Positions 15,601 to 26,047 of a stretch of 30,000 nucleotides of DNA are shown one piece after another; the stretch's first letter is position 1; every line of letters starts with the position of its first letter. The notes below the pieces were generated by a model. That model saw only the letters and a list, made by a program, of their open reading frames with translations, was not told where the DNA came from and did not search any database. The position numbers and the translations under genes are program-made. Origin of the DNA: Mesostigma viride (lineage: Eukaryota > Streptophyta > Mesostigmatophyceae > Mesostigmatales > Mesostigmataceae); the NCBI GenBank assembly GCA_009746045.1, contig RPFO01000082.1, positions 2,869,741-2,899,740 on the forward strand, written 5' to 3'.

Positions 15601-16021
15601 TGGTAGTCACTGCCGCTATGGCAGCCATGCCTAGAATGTTTGCCTAGCAGAGCCACCATACCTAGTCACGTGCCTAGCTCACGCACGGCACACAACCAGC
15701 CATAGCCTTAGCTTAGCTTTTGTACAGCCATGCTACGTCCTGGCTATGATCAGGTTATACTTGCCCACGCTCATTGTTACGATATGCTCACATGGGTCTT
15801 ATTGCGTGCACAGCATTTGCCGGATCGTATATCGTGTCCGATTGCTCCTGTGGCATGCCTCTGGCATGAAGGGGAAAGGGGGTCTCTGCCCTTTCTTCCT
15901 GTTGTGCACATGCAGGGATTAAAAGCACTCCGGTGCTCCGTGACTCCCCAACGGGAGCACGAGTTTAATTAATTAATTAATTAATTAATTAATTAATTAA
16001 TTAATTAATTAATTAATTAAT
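15601..16021 (+). mobile_element. LINE 3' end, family 1, copy 2, with a (TTAA)n tail
   Basis: It is homologous to 11104-11547. The terminal hairpin is at 15933-15960 and is followed by CGAG and a pure TTAA array to about 16021. It directly follows the ORF1 remnant and therefore defines the 3' part of that element. Confidence 0.8.
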
Positions 16022-16158
16022 AGCCTTCGCAATGAAATTGGCACTCAACATCTCCCGCGTGCGCCGGATTTCGTCAGTTTCACCCCGGAATTACCGCGGA
16101 CACTTCGGCGTGGCGTCGGATTGATCAATGTGACAATAAAATCCATCATCCATAGCCC

Positions 16159-16457
16159 AGCTCCTTCTCACCTTTAAGACCCCGGCGCCGCCCCCGCTCC
16201 TTCTCACCTTTAAGACCCCGGCGGACAAGATTTCTTTTCTCAGACGCAAGCGGCTCGAGAAGACTCTCTTCACCCTTGATGACGACTTGACCCTGGCGCA
16301 GCAACAACGGCGACGGGAGCTATGGCCGACCTACCTCCAGCTCCGGCAGACCAAGGCGGGCCAGCCGGTGTACTGGAAGGGGGCGGCCATCTACGTCGGC
16401 CACAAGCCCTGGCAGGCGACCCCCGCGACCCCAGCGACTCCAGACGCCCCAGCTTAG
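16159..16457 (+). pseudogene. L1-like ORF1 C-terminus, second element
   Basis: An open frame from about 16206 to TAG 16455-16457 reads TFKTPADKISFLRRKRLEKT, LFTLDDDLTLAQQQRRRELW and QPVYWKGAAIYVGHKPWQ. It aligns with the ORF1 end of the 14522 element but is better preserved and retains the Y-W-K-G motif. Just upstream a 28-bp string (GCTCCTTCTCACC, then TTTAAGACCCCGGCG) is duplicated at 16159 and 16194. It is truncated on the 5' side, and the 3' region follows the stop directly. Confidence 0.65.
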
Positions 16458-16658
16458 GGGAATACAGCAGTAGTAGTGTAGCATAGATAGACCGTGGCCA
16501 TGTACATGTACGCCTCCTAGAGGCACTATCCCAGCTAAGCCACGCGCTTTATTTAATCATGTACATGTGTGCCTACGATGAGCCACACTCCAGATGACGC
16601 CTAGCTTTATTTAGTTATGCTGTGCCCATGCAGAGAGTTGCTCTCTGCTGAGATGCCA
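16458..16658 (+). mobile_element. LINE 3' end, family 2, copy 2
   Basis: This is the 3' region of the second ORF1 element. It includes a roughly 60-bp imperfect tandem duplication (GTACATGTACGCCTC versus GTACATGTGTGCC, each followed later by GCTTTATTTA) and ends in the 40-nt block with the perfect hairpin 16630-16648 shared with 12554-12593. No simple-repeat tail follows here. Confidence 0.7.
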
Positions 16659-17189
16659 CGCTCTAGTTTTTGTATCAAAGAGATGTATAGCCATGATGAT
16701 CTTCCCCCTCACAGGCATGCTCCCCCCTTACCCGGGCATAGCGTGATAGACCATGAGGGTGCAGGTGCCCTGGTGCACCTAGAGCAGGGGTCCTTTACAT
16801 CCCCACCGTTGCAGGAAGTAGCTTAGGATGTATGATAGGCCATATCAAAGAGACAACCAGCGCAGGCCAGAAATCGGGAGAATCCGGACCATGGTAGCTC
16901 GAGCCTGCCGTTATCTTTTCCGCGTTTTCGAGTCGTTCAGGATGATGAAGATGAATGGTGATGGAAATGTGTATCCTTGTGCATTGAAATTATGGCTGGC
17001 TTACGTGTGGAGCGACTAGATGACCTAGACGGTGGGGCCGGAAACAGCATGCTTGATCAGGGCGTGTGTTTCTAGCCTAACTGGCCGGTAGTGTCTAGGC
17101 CATATGCCCCCTCTCAAGGGCTATGTGCTACATATACTCCCAACGGAGTTATGTTACAATTCAATCCATAGCCCAGGCACCCAAGGAAG
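16659..17189. other. No supported gene
   Basis: A 63-residue plus-strand frame at 16828-17019 reads ACRYLFRVFESFRMM and similar, but has no family match I recognise, no initiation or splice context and no neighbours. I see no further structure here. Confidence 0.45.
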
Positions 17190-19060
17190 ATGTGCCTTCC
17201 ATGAGTACGTCGAAGGCGACCTGCAGGCCTGCGTAGGTTCTTACCGTGAATGCCGGAAATGCAACAAGAACCGAGAAGCTTCGGGACAAATTCGATAAGG
17301 TTCATAATCGCTCTTTAGAGCCTACGATGCCCCCCACAATCGCTGCCGTAAACCTTTAACCTGCATTAAACTTCATTATCCACAAAAAAACTTCCATCCT
17401 GGACCCCCGCGCCCGTAGCCGTTCGAGAAATTAGCGATATTGCAAACCGTTAACTTCCCGCCGTGACATGAAGTCATCAACTAATCTTCTGCAAAATTCA
17501 TGCACATTTTCTAGATTTTCCCGTGCCATATCGATTAATATTTGCCTAAATGCACGCCGCGATGGCCACCTCCGGTAGGGTTGCGCGCTCCGGGCACCCA
17601 TTATACACGGTACGGATGGAACCGCGAGTTTTTTGGCTCAGAAAATTTTCGCCGCACCACGTCCCCTTCGCTATCCAAGAGGCTCGGGACCTGCCTAATT
17701 CGACCACAACGTACAACGAGGTGGCTGGGCACGTCGTGTGCCCTTGCCTTACCTCGGAATGGGCAAGCTTACGGGGGAGTGCACAGTGACAAGGCAGGTA
17801 GCTCTACATGCCTAGCCAACACTTTTAAATCATATTCCAGGTTTATGGTGTGAGCATCATACCAAAGCCAAGTTGTCCAATGCAAACACACCCCAGACAG
17901 CCATGTCCATTAATTTTTCCAACCAAGGGGAACAACAGACAGTCCACAGAGAAAGCATAAGTATCATACATGCTGCTTGCCAAGGCTTCTGACCATGGTT
18001 GCCTCGCCTTGCTAGCACATGATAGGGCTCTCCCATTTTAGTGGGAGAAAGGCCAACAAAACAACGATTAATCCTACCTACGTGCAGTTCCACCCATGCA
18101 GTATGCCCCTCAGAACAACCACTTCCACCTTTCTTTCCATCGCAACTGGTTGCTAAGAAACGACCTCAAGCTTGTGAGCCTTTAACCACAATGAAGCCGC
18201 TGCTCAGAATGGCTACGTCACTATTGACACATAAAACTGAATGCTGTTAGCAATCTCCTTCCAAGAAACCACTCATCAAGTCCCTGACAGCGAGCCGACA
18301 TGACACGTCTCACACTTTGACACGTTCCAGCCATGCAACTTAGATGAAAACACCAAGAGCTGCCAGGAATCTGGCGATGCGCAGCACGGTATGGCATGCT
18401 TCCTGGCGCTAACTGCACGGAAAGAAGCCGAAAACGTGCGTTGATAAGCCTTTAATTAAGGAAGCGAAACATTTATAAGGTGACGCTGCGCACAAGATCT
18501 TACCATTACCGGCATTGCCCTTCGCCCAGCGGCGCAAGAAAGACCGACCTTCCATGCAATGATAAGACGCGCATCCCGCGAGCCTGGAGACTGTCTTACC
18601 GATAATGACAGAAATCCTGCCGAAACCCAGTCATTTCTTTTTAAAGCTTCAATGATAACAATGTAAACGCATCCGGGACGCTAATCGAAGCCCATCAAGC
18701 CTGACAATCACCGCCGCTGGCTAGCATGCCATCTAATTTATTCCTCGCGACGAAATTTTCACTGTGGACCCCCGTGGCGATAGTCATCAATAAAATCATC
18801 GAAATCGCAAAACGCACAAACTCCGCTATGAAGTGGCATCATAAACTCTTATTAGTCTTTCAGATTTGCACAATTCCTCTGGATTCCGTGGGCATTGGGC
18901 AACCTTTGTCTAGTTTGCCTGCAAGCAGGCTGCAAGCACGTCGCCAACTCGCCATGGCGAGAGGTGTGCGCACCGTACATCCCTTTTTCACGGTACGGAC
19001 GGGTACCGCGAATATTTTCAACGCCAAAAAGTTCGCGCCGGACCGTCACCTCATCTGTCA
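17190..19060 (+). repeat. Diverged direct repeat of about 500 bp, copies about 1.36 kb apart
   Basis: Segments near 17190-17690 and 18545-19060 share a collinear series of short matches. These are CTTCCATG...TCTTACCG..AATG (17197 and 18549), TGGACCCCCG (17400 and 18765), and CACGGTACGGA followed by CCGCGA (17606 and 18989). Offsets grow smoothly from about 1,352 to 1,383, as expected for two old copies with indels. The 17691-18544 segment between them shows no gene or domain. The repeat may be two copies of one element or the ends of one; this cannot be decided by eye. Confidence 0.55.
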
Positions 19061-20275
19061 GCGGGAAAAAATTATCTGTCGGCGGGTGGGGTATGCGCCT
19101 ATGCAGCGTGGGAGTATAGAGTATACACCGACGTTTTTATTATTTATTACACTGATCATAATCGGCTCGGGAATCTGCGGGAAGTTGGGGCCGAAGGCCG
19201 TTTGTTTTCCGTAGTTTGCTTGTTTTGGATTGGTTGTTTATGTGTAGTATTTTGTAGTATTCTGGACGGACGACCCGAGCCGCTAACTTAGCGGGTTTAT
19301 CGCGGCCGTTGGATCCATCATCGTACGCTCCAGATTGTCGGCGGCTAACGTTTTAACTTTTTTCATTTTGCCTTCGTCTTTTTTTTGAGACTATATACTC
19401 AACTCAACTCAGCTCCACACTGACAGACTACACTGACTAACTGACACCTCGACTAAGGGCATCACGTGCCGCCCACGTGCTGGCTCATGGCTGGCGCCAA
19501 TGAATCTGTTGTAACTCTGTATTTAACTATCACCGGGCTCAACGGACACAGCGTGCCACGTTGGCAGCGGCCACGGTAATTAGTTATAGGGGCTTAATCA
19601 TGTGCAGGTGGTTCGCCACCTACCTCTTGCTGACACATCTACCATACGGAAATCATAACGAATTAACGAAAGGTACCTGATCAAGACCGTTTAGGTATCA
19701 TGATCATCACTGCACACGCCTTAAGCGTTATGACAATCAGCGGTGATGGAGACGGAACAGCTGACATATCAGCTGTGTTTAGATGTCGTCCCTTACTAGT
19801 AAGAAGTAACGGTTGGGTTTCCATGCGCGGGCATGACCGAACCTGATTCGCGAATCGCAAGATCTTCGGCGTCATTAAACATCTTTAAAGCAACTAGGCC
19901 AGCAGAGTATCAACCTGTGCGGGGCAATGTGCACCAGAGCCCCGGGAGACGGACTGTTTGCCACGCAAAGACCACAGTTCCCGTCAAATATTGCTGAGAT
20001 CTGCTCTGAGGTGCAGCCTCCAATGCGGAGATGTAAATTGAATCTCTGCGTTCTGCTTGCTGTCACATGCTCGGCTTCCACCAGAATACTGCTCGGCAGC
20101 ATGAAGCGTCAGTCCGTCTGATTGCGAAGTCTTAGCCATGTCTTGTTAAAATGGAAATAATTAGTGGGAAATTTAGCCAGTTATAATATAGGGACACAGA
20201 TGGCTTGCGCTGCAGTTATCTCTCGGCATTGTTCGTTAGAACTCAGTGCATCGACTTTGCTGGGATGACAGGGGG
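19061..20275. other. Intergenic, no gene recognised
   Basis: Open frames are short and on both strands. ACTCAACTCAACTCAG and GACTAACTGACACC-like strings near 19396-19450 are weak simple-sequence features. The promoter of the ankyrin gene should lie at the right end of this stretch, but I cannot identify a specific element. Confidence 0.4.
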
Positions 20276-21169
20276 ATGCCAACTCTTACCGAGTCCACTT
20301 GCGGGCTTGACAGCACGTCGCAATGGCTGCAAATGGTGGCCAGCTCTGCAATCTCAGCTGCTGCCCGCGTCGCGCTTGTCGGCCGCAGCAAGGGGGCTGG
20401 ATTTGTCTGCGATACCTTTCTTGGGCTTCTCTCCTCCGATTTCCCGCAACCCTCTCGCATCGGACCATGTTCGCCCGCCTCCTTGTTTCGTTTGGCATCT
20501 GTCGGCGGCGATGCCGGCTTGCTGCGGGCGCTTGCGGTTGAAATTCCCTCCTCCAAAGGTGACACTCAACCAAGGACATCTTGCAGCTGCGATGTCGAGG
20601 CCGAGGGGGGCGACGGAGGGGGAATAGCACATTCCTTGGATGGTCAAAACACCGCCGGGCATAGTCCACTGTATCTTGCCAGCGCTTGCGGGAATGTCGA
20701 AGGTGTAAGAGCCTTGATAGACCTTGGCTGTGAAATTGAGGCACGCTGTCTCGCTGATGTGGGAGCAACACCCCTCATGGCCGCTGCGGCAGGCGGGCAT
20801 GTCGACGCTGTGCGTTCTTTGTTGGATGCCGGTGCTGATCCCGAAGCCGCTGCGTCTGGCCGGTTGCTGAATATTGAGCGGCCCACGGCTGTCACGCTGG
20901 CAGCGGCAAACGGCCACACAGACGTTGTCTGTTGTGTGCTGGAGACACTAATTACCAAGACTGGGCTCACCAACCAAATTACTACAACCAGCATTTGTGA
21001 AGCTCTGAAACTTGCGGCAGTCAATGGCCACTTGGAGACGTGCAAGCTTATTTTGGAATGCTGCCCTGGCATCCTGTCGTCACCTTGTGTCGACGGTTGC
21101 CTGATGATTGATCATGCCAGGGAGTCAGGTACTGACATCTGTGCATCCCTGTGTGAATTGCCTGGGTGA
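20276..21169 (+). CDS. Ankyrin-repeat protein (297 aa)
   Basis: Single exon from ATG 20276 to TGA; the frame is open upstream to 20246 but without another ATG. Ankyrin repeats are clear at residues about 128-157 (SPLYLASACGNVEGVRALID), 163-191 (TPLMAAAAGGHVDAVRSLLD followed by AGADPEA) and 202-226 (TLAAANGHTDVV), with a partial repeat at 242-264 (LKLAAVNGHLETCKLIL). A possible degenerate one lies at 69-90. Ankyrin repeats mediate protein-protein binding; there is no catalytic domain. The N-terminal about 65 residues are Ser/Ala-rich without recognisable signal or membrane segment. Neighbouring genes give no functional clue. The call to this family is firm, the partner unknown. Confidence 0.85.
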   Translation: MPTLTESTCGLDSTSQWLQMVASSAISAAARVALVGRSKGAGFVCDTFLGLLSSDFPQPSRIGPCSPASLFRLASVGGDAGLLRALAVEIPSSKGDTQPRTSCSCDVEAEGGDGGGIAHSLDGQNTAGHSPLYLASACGNVEGVRALIDLGCEIEARCLADVGATPLMAAAAGGHVDAVRSLLDAGADPEAAASGRLLNIERPTAVTLAAANGHTDVVCCVLETLITKTGLTNQITTTSICEALKLAAVNGHLETCKLILECCPGILSSPCVDGCLMIDHARESGTDICASLCELPG

Positions 21170-21226
21170 AACAAAAGGCAAGCGTTGCTAATGAGTGAAA
21201 AATCCTCGTTCGATTTCTCTTTTTTT

Positions 21227-22008
21227 TCAGCGTCTCCTTCGGTATGGGGTTACTAGTTCTATGGACTCATAACTCCATACCAAAACTTCTGGACCGTAGA
21301 GATTCTGGAGCCATTCTACTATATTATCAGTGTCGCATACACTACGTTGTCCACAGTATTGCCAACATGCTGTAAATCCACACTGCCGTGATGGCTGACA
21401 ACAGCCTGTTTTGTTAGCAACCACTTGTCTTTTTGTTTTGTAATATCTTAATCCCTTAATAATATCCCGGGCTTTAACATTCCCGCTGTTTTCTGCATGG
21501 CATTGCTGAGTTTAAGTTCCCATATCTCTTATATTTGTCTCCTTTTCCCCCTTGGCCATTGCGCTAGCCCCTCGTCCAGTCTTTCCCATTTCATGACACC
21601 AAGAGAGTGGCAGGGTGTGTTTCACATAAGGTGCTGGGGCAATCTGGCTCAAACTCCTTCATGGGTTTTTCGTTTGTTTTTTCCTTCTCGAGGTAGCGCT
21701 TCATGACCACTTGTTCAGGGGTATCACCAGGCCGGCTGGTGGGTTCAGTAGTGTACATGTCCCTGTTATACATTCCTACGAAGGTTAGAAAGTCATCCAT
21801 AGAATAACCAGCCAAAGAGCTAACCACTGTCACCGCAACTACAGGCCTTGTACGTAAAGTTATGTTGGCAGTTGCAGCAAAAGCGCGCGCTGTGAAAGGG
21901 AACCACACCCGTCCAGATGTTTTGGATTACATAATTATGTTTTGTTCGATATACACAGTTTCCCACACGTGCTTGGGCATCCAGGATTTTAAACAAGAGC
22001 GTGTGCAT
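21227..22008 (-). pseudogene. Possible minus-strand coding remnants, family unknown
   Basis: Three minus-strand frames look protein-like rather than random. The first is 22008-21820, with NYVIQNIWTGVVPFH and the cysteine cluster FCCNCQHNFTYKACSC. The second is 21908-21591, with SLAGYSMDDFLTFVGMYNRD and VVMKRYLEKEKTNEKPMKEF. The third is 21424-21227, with CGFTACWQYCGQRSVC and VEWLQNLYGPEVLVW. The first two overlap in different frames and would need a frameshift near 21840; the third could follow a splice. This may be a decayed zinc-binding transposon protein or exons of a gene convergent with the ankyrin gene. I do not recognise the family. Confidence 0.35.
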
Positions 22009-22164
22009 GCCTTATTTTTGTCGACAACTTCGTGTGTGGCTTGCCCTTCGGGCCGCGGCATATTTTCCGGCTGTCCCTTTGCTAATGAGCTCTATGCCCT
22101 GTCTATTTCCTCCTCCGGATTCCCACCCATGTGGGTGCATGTGCGGGCACAATACGCCCTGCAG

Positions 22165-25100
22165 GGCAAGCCGCGGTCGAGCAGCTGCTTGCCGCGCACT
22201 GCCAGGTGGTGCCCCCACATCCAGGGGCCGCAGCGAGCCCATCACCACCGGGCGGCGGCGCCCTGGGGGAGCCCGATGCCTCTTCCACCTCCGCCGAGAG
22301 CATGCAGGCCTCCACCGTGGCGGATGCTGGAAGCCATGGCGGTGACGTTGAGAGCATCATGGGTCGACCTGGGAGCCATGTGTCCGCCGATGGGAAACGG
22401 ATGCCCTTTTCCTTGGCACCTGGAGCAGCAGCGGTGGCGGGGACGAGCGCAGGGGGGCCAAGCCCGATGGTAGCAAGTGCGGGGGGAGGAAGAAGCGCAC
22501 CCGCCCAGGGAGGCGGATCCTGCTGCGGGCCCGCGGCTCCCGCCGCTGCGGTGCTGGCCAGCGGTGGGAGCTGCTGCGGGACGCCCTCGCCCTGCCCGCC
22601 AGGGACCCTGGCCAGGGACGAGCCGGGCTTGGCGCTGGCGCTTCTTTCGGGGTCGGCCCGCGGCCAGACGAGCTGCACCTACTGCCTGTACGTGGGGCCG
22701 GGGGGGGAGCTGAGTTACATGGCTCCGGGGACCGGGGACACGGGGTTGCTTTCTCCAGAGGGGGGGGCGCACGCCCCTGCCGAGGGGCCGCATGGTGCTG
22801 GTTCTGACATCCGCTGCTGCCTTCCGGTAGCTGATGCAGGCACGGCCCTTTCCGGGATAGTGGATGGCAGGGCTTCGCCGTCGTATTATTGGGACGGCAT
22901 CCCGTTCCGTGACCGCTCGCGTGTCATGGCTGCCATACGGCAGTCGTTGCGCAGCCCCGGGCAGGCGCCAGGGGTGAGCCCCGACGTGCCCAGGGCGGTG
23001 CCGGCTCCCCCCTGGCCCGCGGGCGTCGCAGAGGGCTGCGGTTGTTGCGGACGTGGCTGCAGTCATGGTGGGGAGGCATGGTTGTGGCACACGAGTGAGA
23101 GCCCGTTGTTATTCCAGCGGCAGCCACGGGGCCCCGCGGCGGCTCACCGCTGGGTGCAGCTGCTGGGCGTGTGGGCATGCGGGGCCAGTGGGGGGGGGGG
23201 GCTACGCGGCTGCCACAGGTGCCAGCAGGCATGGTTCCTCGGGTGGTCCCGGCGGTGAGGCAGAGGGGGCGGGCAGCGGGGTAGATTCTGCCGCATCGAA
23301 GGCTGGTGAGTTTGTCCGGGGGAACAACCCCCATGAGGAGGGGAGCCGGGAGGAAACTCTTACGAAACGGCCGTGCTGTGCGGGCGGTGCCACGCGGCCC
23401 CCCGGCGCGCCAGCCGTGCCCACTGCCTGTGGTGGTGCTGGGGCTGGGGCTGGGGCTGGGGCTGGGGCTGGGGCTGGGGCTGGGGCTGGGGCTGGCAATG
23501 CCAGCAAGAACGTGGAAGGGTCTGGCGAGGCAGGTACATCAACAGGCGGGGAGGAACCGTCAGGCACATCGCCGTCGGCGTGTTGCGGCGGTGGTGGCGG
23601 GGACCCGCGTGACGCGGCCAGAAGTAGCTGCTGTCCTCGCTTGCCCTCTCCCTCTTCCTCGCCCTCCCCCTCGCCCTCGTCGCTGCGCCTGGTGGTCATG
23701 GAGCAGGACGTGACAGACCTGATCGACCTGCTCGCATGCGTGGCGATGGCCGGGGTGGACTTGTCCGGTCCCCATGCTGGCATACGCATCGCGGGCATGC
23801 CCACGCCGGACGTGGGTCCCTGCGAGGGGCCGGGGGCGTATGCCAGTGACATGGGGGAGCTGGAGCGTTGCAAGGTCAGCGGTGCCGCGGGCGACCCAGG
23901 GTGGGGTGTATTGCTCCAGGGTGCGGCAGAGGACGCGGACCCTGACTGGCGGCAGGTGTGGCTGGATTGCACGGGCGCGCGGGTGGTGCCTGAATCCACG
24001 GGTTTGCGGACCGGCGGCGGCTCTTGCTGCGGTGCCGGCGGTGGGCCAGACGCACGTAGTTCCACCAGGTGGGTCCCGGAGGGCCCCGAGCAGGATGGGG
24101 CGCCCCAGCAGGAGGTAGGCCCGGTGGTGGCTAGGGGCGAGGGGGCACACACTGCTGGGGACGGGCTCCATCGTGTGGTGTCGACGATGCTCCAGATGCC
24201 CCCGCTGCTTCAGCTGTTGCGGGCCATGCACTGCAGTGTGGAGATGCTGGAGTCGGTCGTGCTGCAGTCCACGCTGTGCCGCACGCCCGACACGGTGCCA
24301 CTCTGTGTGGTCTATTTCACGTGCGCGTTCGCCCCACCGGGGGCCAATGCTCGTGCCGCCTTGTTGCCGGAGGAGGGGGGCGGCAGCGAGGGTGGGGGGG
24401 TCGAGCAGGAGGGAGGGTCGTCGGGCAGTGGCGGGCAGCATGGGGGCGAGGGAAAAGGCCGTTCGGGTTGCTGCGGTGGTGGCAGCCGGGGGGGATGTGG
24501 GGGTAGCCGCCTGGGCGTGCTTGTGCGTGCGAACTGCGGCGCGGTGGCGGCGGTGGGCGCGCGCCAACTGACGGCGGTCAAGGGGCGCCACGTTTCAGAG
24601 CTGTACGACAAGCGGGACCAGGAGGCGGTGACGGCACTAATTGAGCGTGCGGCGCAGCAGTTTCTGGAGAGCGAGGGCCAGGTGGCCCCGCTCACGCGCC
24701 CATTCATTCTGGCGTCGGTCAACTCCCCGTCGTCATCGTTGCCACCCGAGGGCGGCATCTCGGGTGCCACCACGGCCAAGAAAGCGGGGGGGGGTGACGA
24801 CAGCGGAAGCGGGATCGCAGGTCGCTGCAGTGACCAGAACACCGGCTGCGGCTGCACGTGTGCCTCGTGCGGCTGCAGCGGGATGGAGGATGACGCGGCT
24901 GGCGCGGGCGAGGGGTTCTGGTCTCGGGGGGGCCGAGTCGCGGGGGACGTCGCGGGGCCCAAGTCCCAAGGGGACCGCATCACAGTCGTGCGGAGGTCGG
25001 CGGACGGCAAGCGAAGGGTTCATGTGGAGCTGCGGGCGGCCGTGTGGCGGTTGTTCGAGGGCGCCGCGCCGCAGGTGTACGTGTTTGAGCACGACGTGTC

Positions 25101-26011
25101 CGAGGTCAAGCGTGTGGAGGAGAACATTCGATGCGGGAACCTGTTTGACGAGCTGGGGCCGGGTGAGTGTGTGGTTTGATTGGGGTCTTTAAAGCGTCAT
25201 AAGATTAACAATAAGTTTTTCAAATAAGTTATTATTTTTATCATCAATACGGAGGAGAATGCTCTCTGTGGGAACCTGTTGAGTTTGTGGTCTAAGTTGG
25301 GTCATTGGCATGGTCACAAATAATAACTTTTGTTGTGCGGATGGGAAGGAGAGCTTCAGCAGCAGGGCACCTGTTTAGCGCGCTGGGGCCAGGTGGGGCC
25401 GCGCGTTCCATGCGTAACTGTGGGCCACAGTACTGGTAATGGTGGCGATGGTGGCGACGATGGCGACGATGGCGGGGACGGAGCCTCAGCGGCATGGGAT
25501 GGATTCCTAAACGTACTTCATTTGCCCTTCCGTCTATTCTCTTGTTTTCTTTGGTCTTCTGCGCGCTTTCATGACTGTATTGTTTTTGTGGGGCCATCGC
25601 TCGGCTCTTTTGTCCGCGGGTCCTCAGTCCGTCCCCGCCTCATGCCCCCGCCATCGCCCTTGCGTCGCTCCTCACCGATGCAGGATTGGGTACACCCTGT
25701 TTCCTGGCTGCCCTTGTTTGGTCGTGCAATGGGAGCGGGCCACGAGGCCTGCTTGTGGTGGATTGTTTGGGACGCTAGTCGTTAGCGTGTGCAGTGCCAG
25801 GGCCAAAAAGAATAAGGCACATAAAAAATTGCACAGTAGCTCCCCATGGCCCGTTTCTGCCATGGTTGGATGTCTGCCTCTTAGAATTTCCTTGGGGGAG
25901 CGGGGGGGGAGAATGATAGTTGCCGTGGTATGTCTGCATAACACCATGCGGGGTGCCTGCCGGATGCTTATGTGGGCATCGCTTGGTAGCTGTCTTGCCT
26001 CTCGCGACTTG

Positions 26012-26047
<36 letters not shown>

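Noticed and set aside
16828-17019. Possible 63-residue gene on the plus strand
   Set aside because: No domain, no splice or start context and no supporting neighbours.
22242-24591. Long minus-strand ORFs opposite the PAS gene
   Set aside because: They mirror GC-rich plus-strand coding sequence, are Pro/Arg/His-rich and contain no recognisable motif.
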